Shown in pieces: positions 43,392-51,735 of a stretch of DNA of 64,000 bases (positions are counted from its first letter, which is position 1; every line of letters begins with the position of its first letter). Location: NCBI GenBank assembly GCA_902488525.1, contig CABTWP010000002.1:18487-82486 (forward strand), written 5' to 3'. Position numbers and translations under genes: made by a program. This stretch comes from an uncultured Collinsella sp. (lineage in GTDB: Bacteria; Actinomycetota; Coriobacteriia; Coriobacteriales; Coriobacteriaceae). Below the pieces are notes generated by a model. That model was not told the DNA's origin, searched no databases, and saw only the letters and a program-made list of their open reading frames with translations.

Positions 43392-43402
43392 GGGTGGTTC
43401 AG

Positions 43403-44512
43403 ATGGCAATAAAGATCGGGCAGCGTGGCAAGCCTGCAAGCGAGCAGCTGGCTGCTTCCGTAATTCTGACGGGCGCCTCGGCGCTACGCATGATGCGCGC
43501 CGAGCGCCGACAAATGGGTTACATCAGCTGGAGGGACCTCAGTCCCGATGAAGAGTGCCGTGTGCTGCGCGCGTCGTCGCCCTCGATCGAGGACATCTAT
43601 CTTCCCGACTTGGTGCGGATTGGGGCCGCAAGCGGCGAGGTGCAAGAAGATCTTTGCTTGCTGGTGGGATCTGCGGCGCAGCGCCGCCGCATGCCTGGCG
43701 TGGGCTGGTCCGTATGCTCTGGGTTGCCCGCCGGCTCGATTCTAGAGGTGGAACCAGGGGTGTACAGTCTATCTCCCGAGGCCCTTTGTGTTGCCGTCGC
43801 CCGCGAGGTCGGCTGTATCCAGGCATTTGCCCTGGCCCAGGAGCTGTGCTCTAAGATTTCGCTGAGTGACCGCGGGAAGTATCTGCCTCCCTACACCTCG
43901 CCCGTTACGAATAAGCTTGCAAAGGACAAGGACCAGCCAGCAGACGTGGGCTACTTTGAGGTTGAGCCGGTGCTGACGCCCGATCGTCTGGCAGATTACC
44001 TCGCGGTATGCAAGGGGAATGCGGCCAAACAACTGCAGCGTCTGTGTCCCTACTTGTCAGAAAACCTGCGCTCGCCCATGGAGTGCATCATGCTCGCTCT
44101 GTTTTCGCTTCCGTTTTCCTATGGCGGATTTGCCTGCGGTCCCTTTAAGACCGACTACAAGATTGAGTTCGATGACCGCGCGCAGGCAATCTCGGGGATG
44201 CCGCATGCAGTTTGCGATGCGTATCAGGAGGCAGCCCGGTTTGACCTGGAATACAACGGTGAGCTGGGTCATTCCTCCCGGAGGGGACGTATCCATGATG
44301 AAAAACGCAACACGGGCTTGATTACTATGGGAATCGAGGTCGCGACGGTCAACAACGAAATGCTCCGCGACATGGAAGCGATGGAAGCGCTCGCATGGCG
44401 CATCCACCAGCGTATGGGTAAGCGATATCAGAATCGCGTAGAGGCTCGTCGAAAGAGGCAAGATGCTCTGCTGAATACGCTCCGAGCGTGCTTTGGGCTC
44501 AAGCCAGCGTAA
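43403..44512 (+). CDS. putative PD-(D/E)XK nuclease-like protein, Coriobacteriia type
   Basis: Protein of 369 residues without a firm family. The C-terminal part (about 275-345) reads ARFDLEYNGELGH, then HDEKRNTGLITMGIEVATV, which resembles the E-x-D/N-G...H...D..R...L...G core of DUF559/Vsr-like PD-(D/E)XK folds. The N-terminal half has helices and PGVYSLSPEALCVAVARE, reminiscent of AbiEi-type antitoxin/nuclease fusions in actinobacteria. I recall similar proteins from other Coriobacteriia, but cannot confirm that here. It follows comF by 11 bases; the ATG at 43403 was chosen over an upstream GTG. Confidence 0.65.
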   Translation: MAIKIGQRGKPASEQLAASVILTGASALRMMRAERRQMGYISWRDLSPDEECRVLRASSPSIEDIYLPDLVRIGAASGEVQEDLCLLVGSAAQRRRMPGVGWSVCSGLPAGSILEVEPGVYSLSPEALCVAVAREVGCIQAFALAQELCSKISLSDRGKYLPPYTSPVTNKLAKDKDQPADVGYFEVEPVLTPDRLADYLAVCKGNAAKQLQRLCPYLSENLRSPMECIMLALFSLPFSYGGFACGPFKTDYKIEFDDRAQAISGMPHAVCDAYQEAARFDLEYNGELGHSSRRGRIHDEKRNTGLITMGIEVATVNNEMLRDMEAMEALAWRIHQRMGKRYQNRVEARRKRQDALLNTLRACFGLKPA

Positions 44513-44547
44513 AACTATGGCTTTATAGGGGGTCTGTTATATGCTCT

Positions 44548-44762
44548 GTGCAAAAAACGGCAAATATGAGTACTGTTACTAGATTAGTGACAGCAAAAAC
44601 AAAGAAACTTGGGCCGAAAATCTGGATTCAGCGAAGAGATAATAAACGAATGTGGAATATCTTGGCGCCAAGCAGGCTGTGCGGAACTCAAAAAGGGCTC
44701 GTGAGGCGGTAATACGCTGCTACTAAATTGGTGACAGTACTCATATTTGCCGTTTTTTGCAC
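44548..44762. mobile_element. MITE-like element B with terminal inverted repeats
   Basis: The left end (44548-44593) and the inverted right end (44717-44762) share GTGCAAAAAACGGCAAATA, TGAGTACTGT(T/C)AC and TTAGT with few differences. These ends also match element A. The 120-base interior differs from that of A and has no coding capacity for a transposase. Confidence 0.65.
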
Positions 44763-44884
44763 ACGGCACCCTGAGACGGGTGCCCCGGAGCTCCCCGTGG
44801 GGGAGCTCCGGGCTTCATGGGGGCACGAATAGCCCGCTCCGACCTGCGAAATCTGTACTCGCGATGCGAATGACGCCCCTAACC

Positions 44885-44913
44885 TTAAACTTTAGCTTGA
44901 ACTTAGCTATAAT
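44885..44913 (+). promoter_or_regulatory. strong promoter of the binding-lipoprotein gene
   Basis: TTAAAC (44885-44890), a 17-base spacer and a consensus TATAAT (44908-44913). Transcription would start near 44920, giving a leader of about 320 nt before the coding region. Confidence 0.7.
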
Positions 44914-45244
44914 GCGCTACGTTCCTGCCAGGCTGTGGTTGCGGACGGACGAAATGTCCATCCTAGTCCAAGACAGACGCGGTCAAAGGGATCCACGTAA
45001 GCGACCGCGTGCGCGCGGCGCGATCATGGCGCGTCCTAGATGTAAGCCGCACCGTCCGTTCTACTTTCTTTGGGGCAATACCGCCTCGCGGGCGAGCGGG
45101 CCAGTCGTGAAGGTGGTTACGGCCTCCCGAGCAAACACCCCGGTGCGCAAGTGTGGGGTCAAATACCAGGTCAGCTGGTGGGAACAACCCGTTATTCCGC
45201 GCAACGCACGGATTGTATACGACACAGAAGGCAGGGTAGTGGAC

Positions 45245-46255
45245 ATGGTGAGGGGCAGCTTGATGCACGCGGCTCGGTTAGGTGCTGGGACCGCGGCGGT
45301 CATTGCCGTATTGGGCTTGAGCGGATGCGCGTTCAATCCACTGTCCACGTTCACGACACCCACGATTGACCAGATCGAGCGCGAGACCGTTACCCCTACG
45401 GTGTCGGACGATGCCCTGGTCACTCCCGGCACCCTGACGGTTGCCCTTGATACCTCCGATGCCCCGCAGGCCATGCAGGGCGCCGATGGTAACCTCACGG
45501 GCTACGCGGTCGATGCTGCCCGCGCCCTTGCAAGCCGTATGGGCCTTAAGGTTGCCTTCGTCGATGCGTCTTCTGCCGATTCCGCGCTTGGCGACAAAAA
45601 GGCCGACATCTTCATTGGCGACATCAATTCCACGGATGGTGACATAAGCACGCTTGGTACTTGCCTGTACGACGCTGCGGCAGTGTTCGGAAAGACGAGC
45701 GACGGCGAGTCGCTGAGCGTTTCCACCGAAACGCTTAACGCCGCTACCCTGGGCGTTCAGACCTCTTCGGCCTCGCAGGAAGCGCTCGCCAAGCAGAGCA
45801 TCACGGCCAACCAAAAGACCTTCTCCAACATCAACGAGTGCTTTGAGGCGCTCGAGTCCGGCGAGATCGACTACGTGATTTGCGATTCCACGGCCGGCGG
45901 CTACCTTGCGCGCCTGATGAGCCAGATCTCTTACGTCGGCGCGCTCGAGACACCCTCGACGCTCGGCGTCGCGGGCCTCGCGGCCAACGATGAGCTATGC
46001 CGTGCCGTGAGCGATGCCCTCGACGGTATCACGGTCGATGGCACGCTCGAGGCGGTCCACTCCGTCTGGTACGGCACGATGCCCTATGATCTCACCACCA
46101 AGACGGTCTCGGGCGCCGACGTGCAGTCGTCCGACACCGGATCCAGCGAGTCTGCATCCTCCGATTCGAGCAGCGAGGGTGCAACCTCCGAGGATAAGTC
46201 GTCCGGCCAGGAGGGCACTATCACCGACGACGACATTAACAAGCTCAATAGCTAG
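45245..46255 (+). CDS. extracellular solute-binding lipoprotein, amino-acid type
   Basis: Lipoprotein of 336 residues. The signal peptide ends in the lipobox LGLSGC with the lipidated Cys at about residue 28. The body is a type II periplasmic-binding fold of the SBP_bac_3 group: GTLTVALDTSDAPQAM, GYAVDAARALASRMGLKV, KADIFIGDIN and CFEALESGEIDYVICD. The C-terminus is a Ser/Asp/Glu-rich tail. No permease or ATPase is adjacent, so it is an orphan. The ATG at 45245 was chosen; 45263, after GAGGGG, is a real alternative that keeps the lipobox. Confidence 0.85.
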   Translation: MVRGSLMHAARLGAGTAAVIAVLGLSGCAFNPLSTFTTPTIDQIERETVTPTVSDDALVTPGTLTVALDTSDAPQAMQGADGNLTGYAVDAARALASRMGLKVAFVDASSADSALGDKKADIFIGDINSTDGDISTLGTCLYDAAAVFGKTSDGESLSVSTETLNAATLGVQTSSASQEALAKQSITANQKTFSNINECFEALESGEIDYVICDSTAGGYLARLMSQISYVGALETPSTLGVAGLAANDELCRAVSDALDGITVDGTLEAVHSVWYGTMPYDLTTKTVSGADVQSSDTGSSESASSDSSSEGATSEDKSSGQEGTITDDDINKLNS

Positions 46256-46572
46256 TTATTGCTAGGGGTGGTGTCTCCTATGCGCTAGGAGAGACGCCTC
46301 TTCACGGTTTCAACACGCATTGCCGGGCTTTCCCAACAGGGGAGCCCGGCTTTTTCGTTTCCATAAAACCAGCAGGTCAAAGACGTTTTTTAGGTGCAAA
46401 ACTTAAGTCGCCGTCGCCCTCCCATAGCGCACTTTGCCACAGAAAAGTGCGAGACTTCGGTATGCGGTATCAAGCAATCGTTATTCGGGTCTTTGGGAAT
46501 CCGCGTGATTAAATGCACGGCAATGGGTACATAGCCAGTACAGTAAGTCCCCGAGGCAGATTGGAGCCACGT
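46256..46572. other. intergenic region upstream of hpf
   Basis: 317 bases with a small stem GTCTCCT/AGGAGAC (46273-46295) and an intrinsic terminator (46322-46355). The second half, 46360-46560, should hold the hpf promoter but I cannot fix it. No gene is seen. Confidence 0.45.
46322..46355 (+). terminator. intrinsic terminator after the binding lipoprotein
   Basis: GCCGGGCT pairs with AGCCCGGC (46322-46329 with 46343-46350) followed by TTTTT. Confidence 0.85.
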
Positions 46573-47157
46573 ATGGATATCAAGGTTTCTGGACGCAAGA
46601 CGACGGTAACCGATGCTCTGCGTGCGCATGTGGATGAGAAGATCGGCGAGGCGCTCAAGGTTTTCGATATCGAGCCCATGACGGTCGACGTCGTACTTCG
46701 CTATGAGAAGAACCCCTCGAACCCCAACCCGGCAATCGTCGAGGTTACGGTTCGCGCTCGCGGTTCGGTGATTCGCGTTGCCGAGCACGGTGCAGATATG
46801 TACGCCGCCATCGACCTCTCCGCCGATAAGGTCACCCGCCAGCTGCGCAAGTTCAAGACCAAGGTCGTGGACAACCGCCAGGGCGGTGCCAGCGCAGCGG
46901 ATGTCGCACCGGTCGAGCGCGTCGAGGATCTGGCCGACCTGCTGCTGCCCGAGGAGGAGGACGACCTGCTCGTCCGTGAGAAGGTCATTGATGTCACCCC
47001 GATGACTGAGGAGCAGGCGCTGGTGCAGACCGATCTGCTCGGCCACGACTTCTACGTGTTCGAGAACGCGACGACTGGCCTCATCAATGTGGTGTATCAC
47101 CGTAAGAATGGTGGATATGGCATCATCAAGCCCCGCATCGAAACACTTGACGAGTAA
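46573..47157 (+). CDS. hpf: long-form ribosome hibernation-promoting factor
   Basis: HPF of 194 residues that joins two 70S ribosomes into inactive 100S dimers in resting cells. The N-terminal domain (about 1-100) starts MDIKVSGRKTTVTDALRAHV; the C-terminal dimerisation domain (about 135-190) has VREKVIDVTPMTEEQALVQ and FYVFENATTGLINVVYHRKNG. The length marks the long form. The ATG at 46573 follows TTGGAG; an in-frame ATG 20 codons earlier is not the start, because the conserved domain begins here. Confidence 0.95.
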   Translation: MDIKVSGRKTTVTDALRAHVDEKIGEALKVFDIEPMTVDVVLRYEKNPSNPNPAIVEVTVRARGSVIRVAEHGADMYAAIDLSADKVTRQLRKFKTKVVDNRQGGASAADVAPVERVEDLADLLLPEEEDDLLVREKVIDVTPMTEEQALVQTDLLGHDFYVFENATTGLINVVYHRKNGGYGIIKPRIETLDE

Positions 47158-47186
47158 AATACGTTAACTTGCATGAGTTAACGGTT

Positions 47187-47218
47187 GGCGGCCATCCCAT
47201 GCGGGTGGCCGCCTTTTT
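47187..47218 (+). terminator. intrinsic terminator after hpf
   Basis: GGCGGCCA pairs with TGGCCGCC (47187-47194 with 47206-47213) followed by TTTTT. Confidence 0.9.
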
Positions 47219-47236
47219 ACGTAAGGAGTCGCTTTG

Positions 47237-48190
47237 ATGGACAAGGCCGCATCCGCCGGTCATTCGGACCGTTGCCGCATCGTCGTCGATACTTGCTGCG
47301 ACTTTAGCCCCGAGGTCGCCGCGAACCTCGATGTCGATATCCTGGGTTTCCCCTTCATTATCGATGGCGAGGAGCGCACGGATGACATCTGGTCGAGCAT
47401 CACACCCAAGGAGTTCTACGACCGCATGCGCGCCGGCGCTCGCGTGTCTACCTCCGCCGTGTCGCTCGGTCGCTATATCGAGTTCTTTACCGAGTGTGCC
47501 AAGGAGGGCACGCCCACGGTCTACCTGTGCTTTACCTCGGCGCTGTCGTCGAGCTACAACTCCGCGTGCCAGGCGGCAGATGCCGTGCGCGCCGAGTATC
47601 CCAACTTTGAGCTCTACGTGGTCGACAACGCTCTGCCCTGCGCGACCGGCGCGCTCCTGGCGCTCGAGGCCGTGCGCCAGCGCTCGGCGGGACTCACCGC
47701 CAAGCAGCTGGTCGACTGGGCAAACGAGGCAAAGACCTACGTCCACGGCTACTTTACGCTCGAGAGCTTCGACGCGCTGGCTGCCGGCGGCCGCATTCCG
47801 CCCGCGGCGGCGCAGCTCACGGCAAAGCTCGATGTCAAGCCCGAGCTCTCCTACGACCTTGCCGGCTCGCTGTCGCTGATTGGCGTCAACCGCGGCCGCA
47901 AGAAGGCGCTCAAGTCCATCCTCAAGTCGTTCCGCGAGAACTACGTGCCCGACCGCACCATGCCCATCGCCATCATGACGGCCGATGCCGAAAAGGACGG
48001 TGACTGGCTCGAAGCCGCCATCCGCAAGGAGGAGGGCTGCGCCGACGTCACGATCATTCGCAGCTCCGTGGGTCCCACCATTGGCTCGCACGTGGGCCCC
48101 GGCATGGTGGCCTGCGCGTTTTGGGGCAAGAATCGCGCCGAGAAAGCCTCGCTTTCCGACCGCATCGCGCGCCGCGTGCGAGGCGAGTAG
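47237..48190 (+). CDS. DegV-family fatty-acid-binding protein
   Basis: DegV/FakB-type protein of 317 residues that binds a fatty acid and presents it to a kinase for phosphorylation. The N-terminal IVVDTCCDFSPEVA, the loop RVSTSAVSLGRYIEFF, the CFTSALSSSYNSA segment and HVGPGMVACAFWG near the end match the family. AAGGAG lies upstream of both the ATG at 47237 and a TTG one codon earlier; I chose the ATG. FakA is not nearby. Confidence 0.9.
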   Translation: MDKAASAGHSDRCRIVVDTCCDFSPEVAANLDVDILGFPFIIDGEERTDDIWSSITPKEFYDRMRAGARVSTSAVSLGRYIEFFTECAKEGTPTVYLCFTSALSSSYNSACQAADAVRAEYPNFELYVVDNALPCATGALLALEAVRQRSAGLTAKQLVDWANEAKTYVHGYFTLESFDALAAGGRIPPAAAQLTAKLDVKPELSYDLAGSLSLIGVNRGRKKALKSILKSFRENYVPDRTMPIAIMTADAEKDGDWLEAAIRKEEGCADVTIIRSSVGPTIGSHVGPGMVACAFWGKNRAEKASLSDRIARRVRGE

Positions 48191-48289
48191 GTAGGCGCTG
48201 CGGCTGCAAGTGCCCTCAAGTCACGGCCGAAACGCTGGCACCGAGTATTTTAACCTGGTAACAACACCCAACCCAAAAGGAAAGGTTTC

Positions 48290-49369
48290 ATGGCAAACAA
48301 GCTCTCCGTCGCATTCATCGGCACCGGAATCATGGGTGCCCCCATCGCCGGCCACATCCTGGACGCCGGCTACCCCGTCACGGTCAACAACCGCACCAAG
48401 TCCAAGGCCGCCGCGCTTATCGAGCGCGGCGCCGTCTGGGCCGATACGCCGGCCGAGGCCGTGGCGAACGCCGATGTCGTCTTTACCATGGTGGGCTATC
48501 CCTCCGAGGTCGAGGAGCTCTATCTGGCGGGCAACGGCCTGCTTGCGTGCACCAAGCCGGGCGCGGTCTTGATCGATCTCACCACGAGCTCGCCCGAGCT
48601 CGCCCGTGACATTGCCGAGGCCGCCCAGGTTTCTGGTCGCATGGCGTTTGACTGCCCCGTCACCGGCGGCGAGTCGGGTGCTATCGCCGGCACGCTCACG
48701 GCTATCGTGGGCGCTACCGAGAACGACATCGCCCCGGTCCGCGACATCCTTGCCACCTTTGCGGCCAACATCTGCTGCTTCGATGGCGCCGGCAAGGGCC
48801 AGGCTGCCAAACTCGCCAACCAGGTGTCGCTGGGCGCCTGCATGGTCGGCATGGCAGACGCCATGGCATTTGCCGAGCTGAGCGGTCTTGACCTGGAGAA
48901 GACCCGCCAGATGATCCTGGGCGGTACCGGCAAGTCCGGCGCCATGGAGAGCCTGGCTCCCAAGGCGCTCGACGGCGACTACAAGCCCGGCTTTATGGTT
49001 GAGCACTTCATCAAGGACCTGCGCCTGGCGCTCGCTTACGCCGACGATCGCGAGCTCGCGCTGCCCGGTGCCGACGTGGCCTTTACGCTCTACGACATGC
49101 TCGACGCCATTGGCGGCGCCAAGCTGGGCACCCAGGCCATCACGGTACTCTACAAGGAGGAGGCCGACGCCATTGCCGCCGGTCTGGACTGGTCGCAGTA
49201 TCGTCCCGAAGAGCATGGCGCTCACGAGGAAGGCTGCGGTTGCGGCGAGCATGGCGACGACCACGAGTGCGGTTGCGGCCACCACCATGGCGAGGACCAC
49301 GAGTGCTGCGGCGGCCACGGCCATGACGACGGCCACGAGTGCTGCTGCGGCCACCATCACGGGGAGTAG
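48290..49369 (+). CDS. beta-hydroxyacid dehydrogenase with His/Cys-rich tail
   Basis: NAD(P)-dependent dehydrogenase of 359 residues, 3-hydroxyisobutyrate/tartronate-semialdehyde type. The Rossmann motif is GTGIMGAPIAGHI, the substrate loop CPVTGGESGA and the catalytic Lys is in GQAAKLANQ. The normal domain ends near residue 300. The last 53 residues are a repetitive metal-binding tail with 14 His and 9 Cys, built from HEC-C-GHHHGE-like units. I know of no such tail in this family. AAAGGAAAGG precedes the ATG. It heads a run of four closely spaced genes. Confidence 0.9.
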   Translation: MANKLSVAFIGTGIMGAPIAGHILDAGYPVTVNNRTKSKAAALIERGAVWADTPAEAVANADVVFTMVGYPSEVEELYLAGNGLLACTKPGAVLIDLTTSSPELARDIAEAAQVSGRMAFDCPVTGGESGAIAGTLTAIVGATENDIAPVRDILATFAANICCFDGAGKGQAAKLANQVSLGACMVGMADAMAFAELSGLDLEKTRQMILGGTGKSGAMESLAPKALDGDYKPGFMVEHFIKDLRLALAYADDRELALPGADVAFTLYDMLDAIGGAKLGTQAITVLYKEEADAIAAGLDWSQYRPEEHGAHEEGCGCGEHGDDHECGCGHHHGEDHECCGGHGHDDGHECCCGHHHGE

Positions 49370-49374
49370 CGCCC

Positions 49375-49803
49375 ATGAGCTGGACGTTCGTGGTGCTTGC
49401 GCTGGTGCTCTTTCTCTTTGCGATCTACATCGGCTTTTTGTGCGGCCAGTGGGCGTGCGAAAAGCGCGTCATCACCAAGCGCGACTACTGGATTGCCAAT
49501 TTTGCAGGAGCGGCGGCAGTCGTCCTGCTGACCTGGGTGTTCTCGCTGTTCCCGCTGGTGCAGTTTGCGCCGATCGGCTGGCTCGGCGGTTTTATCGCCG
49601 GTCTTAAGATGAGCTTTGGCGAGTCCGTCGGCCCATGGCGCAAGCACGATGAGGTCTTTAACGTCAACAAGGCACACCGCGCCGCCGCCGATGCGGGCGA
49701 CGCCGAGGAACGCCGCCGTGCGCGTCGCAATGGCGCGGCCGACCGACAGCTCATCTCGGTCACCGATGACAGCAAGGGTGCTGGCAAGCATGCTAAGAAA
49801 TAG
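49375..49803 (+). CDS. small membrane protein, unknown
   Basis: Protein of 142 residues with two membrane helices (about 3-23 and 42-65) and a basic, Ala/Arg-rich cytoplasmic tail. Not recognised. The ATG at 49375 lies five bases after the preceding stop and has GGGAG upstream; an earlier frame start would sit inside the dehydrogenase tail. It is followed by the HEAT-repeat gene after 15 bases, so the run is probably one operon. Confidence 0.7.
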   Translation: MSWTFVVLALVLFLFAIYIGFLCGQWACEKRVITKRDYWIANFAGAAAVVLLTWVFSLFPLVQFAPIGWLGGFIAGLKMSFGESVGPWRKHDEVFNVNKAHRAAADAGDAEERRRARRNGAADRQLISVTDDSKGAGKHAKK

Positions 49804-49818
49804 TAAGAAGAGGTAACT

Positions 49819-50517
49819 ATGGCAGAAAACAAAGACGAACAGCTCACCGATGAGGAGCTGGCACAGCTTCAGCTGGCAGAGGAGAACGAGAACGCCGTCG
49901 ACCGTCTGGTCAAGGAGCTCGGCTGCCCCACGCGCCGTATCCGCCAGTTTGCCGCCCGCGTGCTGCACCTGCTTGCCGAGCGCGATCCGCAGCGCGTCGT
50001 GCCCTGCGTGCCCGCGCTGATCGAGGCGCTTGACCGCCCCGAGGCTCAGACCCGCTGGGAGGCCCTCGATGCCCTGGCGGCGCTTGCCACCACCTGCCCC
50101 GAGCAGCTGGGCGATGCCTTTGAGGGCGCCGAGACTGCGCTGTTCGACGAGATTTCCTCCACGCTGCGTTACGCCGCCTTCCGCCTACTGTGTGTGTGGG
50201 GCGCCACGAGCGTCGAGCGTTCGCGCGAGGCTTGGCCCATCCTGGACGAGGCCATCCAGTGCTACCACGGCGACCTCGAGTATCGCGACATGCTCGGTTG
50301 CCTGTACGAGTTTGGCCAGGGCGAGATCGACGCCGAGGTCGCCGAGAAGCTCGCGCTGCGCCTTAAGTTCGATGCCGAAAACGGCAAGGGCAGCTATCTC
50401 AAGGCCCGTTCGAGCGAGATTTGCGAAATGCTTGTTAAACGTTTTGGCCTGGATCTCTCCAAAAAGAAGAAGCGTGCTAGCGTTAAAAAATCTGACGACG
50501 CCGAAGACGAGGAGTAA
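49819..50517 (+). CDS. HEAT-repeat-like protein
   Basis: Helical protein of 232 residues. Regularly spaced helix pairs such as RRIRQFAARVLHLLAE, VVPCVPALIEALDR and RWEALDALAALATTC look like HEAT repeats, which act as protein-binding scaffolds. The C-terminus is Lys-rich then acidic (KKKKRASVKKSDDAEDEE). AAGAAGAGG precedes the ATG. No specific role can be given; it sits between a membrane protein and isocitrate dehydrogenase in a tight run. Confidence 0.75.
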   Translation: MAENKDEQLTDEELAQLQLAEENENAVDRLVKELGCPTRRIRQFAARVLHLLAERDPQRVVPCVPALIEALDRPEAQTRWEALDALAALATTCPEQLGDAFEGAETALFDEISSTLRYAAFRLLCVWGATSVERSREAWPILDEAIQCYHGDLEYRDMLGCLYEFGQGEIDAEVAEKLALRLKFDAENGKGSYLKARSSEICEMLVKRFGLDLSKKKKRASVKKSDDAEDEE

Positions 50518-50523
50518 CAGATT

Positions 50524-51609
50524 ATGGCGCACGATGTAGTCCTGATCCCCGGTGACGGTATCGGTCCCGAGATTACGCAGGCCATGCGCCGCGTGGTCGA
50601 GGCCACCGGTGTCCAGATCAACTGGAACGTCCAGGAGGCCGGTGCCGGCGTCATGGACGAGTTTGGCACGCCACTGCCCCAGCACGTGCTCGATGCGGTC
50701 GCCGAGACCAAGGTTGCCATCAAGGGCCCCATCACCACGCCGGTCGGTACGGGTTTCCGCAGCGTCAACGTGGCCCTGCGCAAGCACTTCGACCTGTATG
50801 CCTGCGTGCGCCCCTGCCTGTCGCAGCCGGGCGACGGCTCGCGCTTCCGCGACGTCGACCTGGTCATTGTGCGCGAGAACACCGAGGACCTCTACGCCGG
50901 CATCGAGTTCGATGAGGGCGCTGCCGAGGTCGAGGAGCTCTCGCAGCTCGTCGAGCGCTCGGGTCAGAAGACCTTCGCCGCGGATTCCGCCATCTCAATT
51001 AAGCCGATTTCCATCGCCAAGAGCCGCCGTATTGTGGAGTACGCCTTTGAGTACGCCCGCCGCTGCGGCCGCAAAAAGGTGACGGCCGTGCATAAGGCCA
51101 ACATCATGAAGGCGACCGATGGTCTGTTCCTGCGCGTTGCGCGCGAGGTGGCCGCCAACTATCCCGATATCGAGTTCAACGACAAGATCGTCGACGCCAC
51201 CTGCATGGGCCTGGTCCAGAACCCCAACGACTTCGATGTCCTGGTGCTGCCCAACCTGTACGGCGACATCGTGAGCGACCTGTGCGCCGGCCTCGTGGGC
51301 GGTTTAGGGATGGCCCCCGGCTCCAACATCGGTGCCGACTGCGCCATTTTCGAGGCTACGCACGGCTCCGCGCCCGATATCGCTGGCCAGGATATCGCCA
51401 ACCCCACGGCCGAGATCCTCTCTGCTGCGATGATGCTCGATCACCTGGGCGAGAACGACGCGGCCAATCGCATTCGCGCCGCCGTTTCTGCCACGCTCGA
51501 CGAGGGTGAGCAGGTTACCGGCGACGTTCGTCGTGCCCAGACCGGCTCCGTTGAGGGCGCTGTGGGCACGCAGGCCTTTGCCGATGCCGTTATCGCGCAC
51601 CTGGCCTAA
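50524..51609 (+). CDS. NAD-type isocitrate dehydrogenase
   Basis: Beta-decarboxylating dehydrogenase of 361 residues. [11 protein letters not shown] opens the protein, and [13 protein letters not shown] is the form seen in isocitrate (rather than isopropylmalate) dehydrogenases. The catalytic Tyr/Lys regions and the metal Asp residues ([18 protein letters not shown]) are present, and [20 protein letters not shown] follows. The short length and lack of an NADP-type loop suggest NAD as cofactor. Six bases after the HEAT gene. Homoisocitrate or isopropylmalate activity cannot be excluded. Confidence 0.88.
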   Translation: MAHDVVLIPGDGIGPEITQAMRRVVEATGVQINWNVQEAGAGVMDEFGTPLPQHVLDAVAETKVAIKGPITTPVGTGFRSVNVALRKHFDLYACVRPCLSQPGDGSRFRDVDLVIVRENTEDLYAGIEFDEGAAEVEELSQLVERSGQKTFAADSAISIKPISIAKSRRIVEYAFEYARRCGRKKVTAVHKANIMKATDGLFLRVAREVAANYPDIEFNDKIVDATCMGLVQNPNDFDVLVLPNLYGDIVSDLCAGLVGGLGMAPGSNIGADCAIFEATHGSAPDIAGQDIANPTAEILSAAMMLDHLGENDAANRIRAAVSATLDEGEQVTGDVRRAQTGSVEGAVGTQAFADAVIAHLA

Positions 51610-51668
51610 GGCATGCAGACTGCAAACGCCTAAATAGTACTTAAGTGTTTGCGTATAACCTGAGAATC

Positions 51669-51697
51669 AATACGCCCGGCGCTCTGTCGGGCGTATT
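51669..51697 (+). terminator. hairpin after isocitrate dehydrogenase
   Basis: AATACGCCCG pairs with CGGGCGTATT (51669-51678 with 51688-51697), followed by CTATTGC. The T run is weak. Confidence 0.65.
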
Positions 51698-51735
51698 CTA
51701 TTGCGGACTATGTTTCCTAACAAGGAGTAACTGAT

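Larger units (their letters stand above)
44513..45244. other. long intergenic region with MITE-like element and long leader
   Basis: 732 bases without a clear gene. It holds element B (44548-44762), a GC-rich hairpin (GGCACCC/GGGTGCC near 44765-44784, then a 12-bp stem near 44782-44810), a strong promoter (44885-44913) and then about 320 bases of transcribed leader before the lipoprotein start. The leader is open in the lipoprotein's frame, but its codons look non-coding. Confidence 0.6.

Noticed and set aside
44920..45244. T-box, signal recognition particle RNA or 6S RNA in the lipoprotein leader
   Set aside because: No AGGGTGG-type T-box sequence, SRP tetraloop motif or 6S-like closing stem could be identified.
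44747..45244. A 166-codon N-terminal extension of the binding lipoprotein
   Set aside because: The frame is open, but it crosses the promoter at 44885-44913 and the signal peptide begins at 45245 or later, so it cannot be translated as part of the protein.
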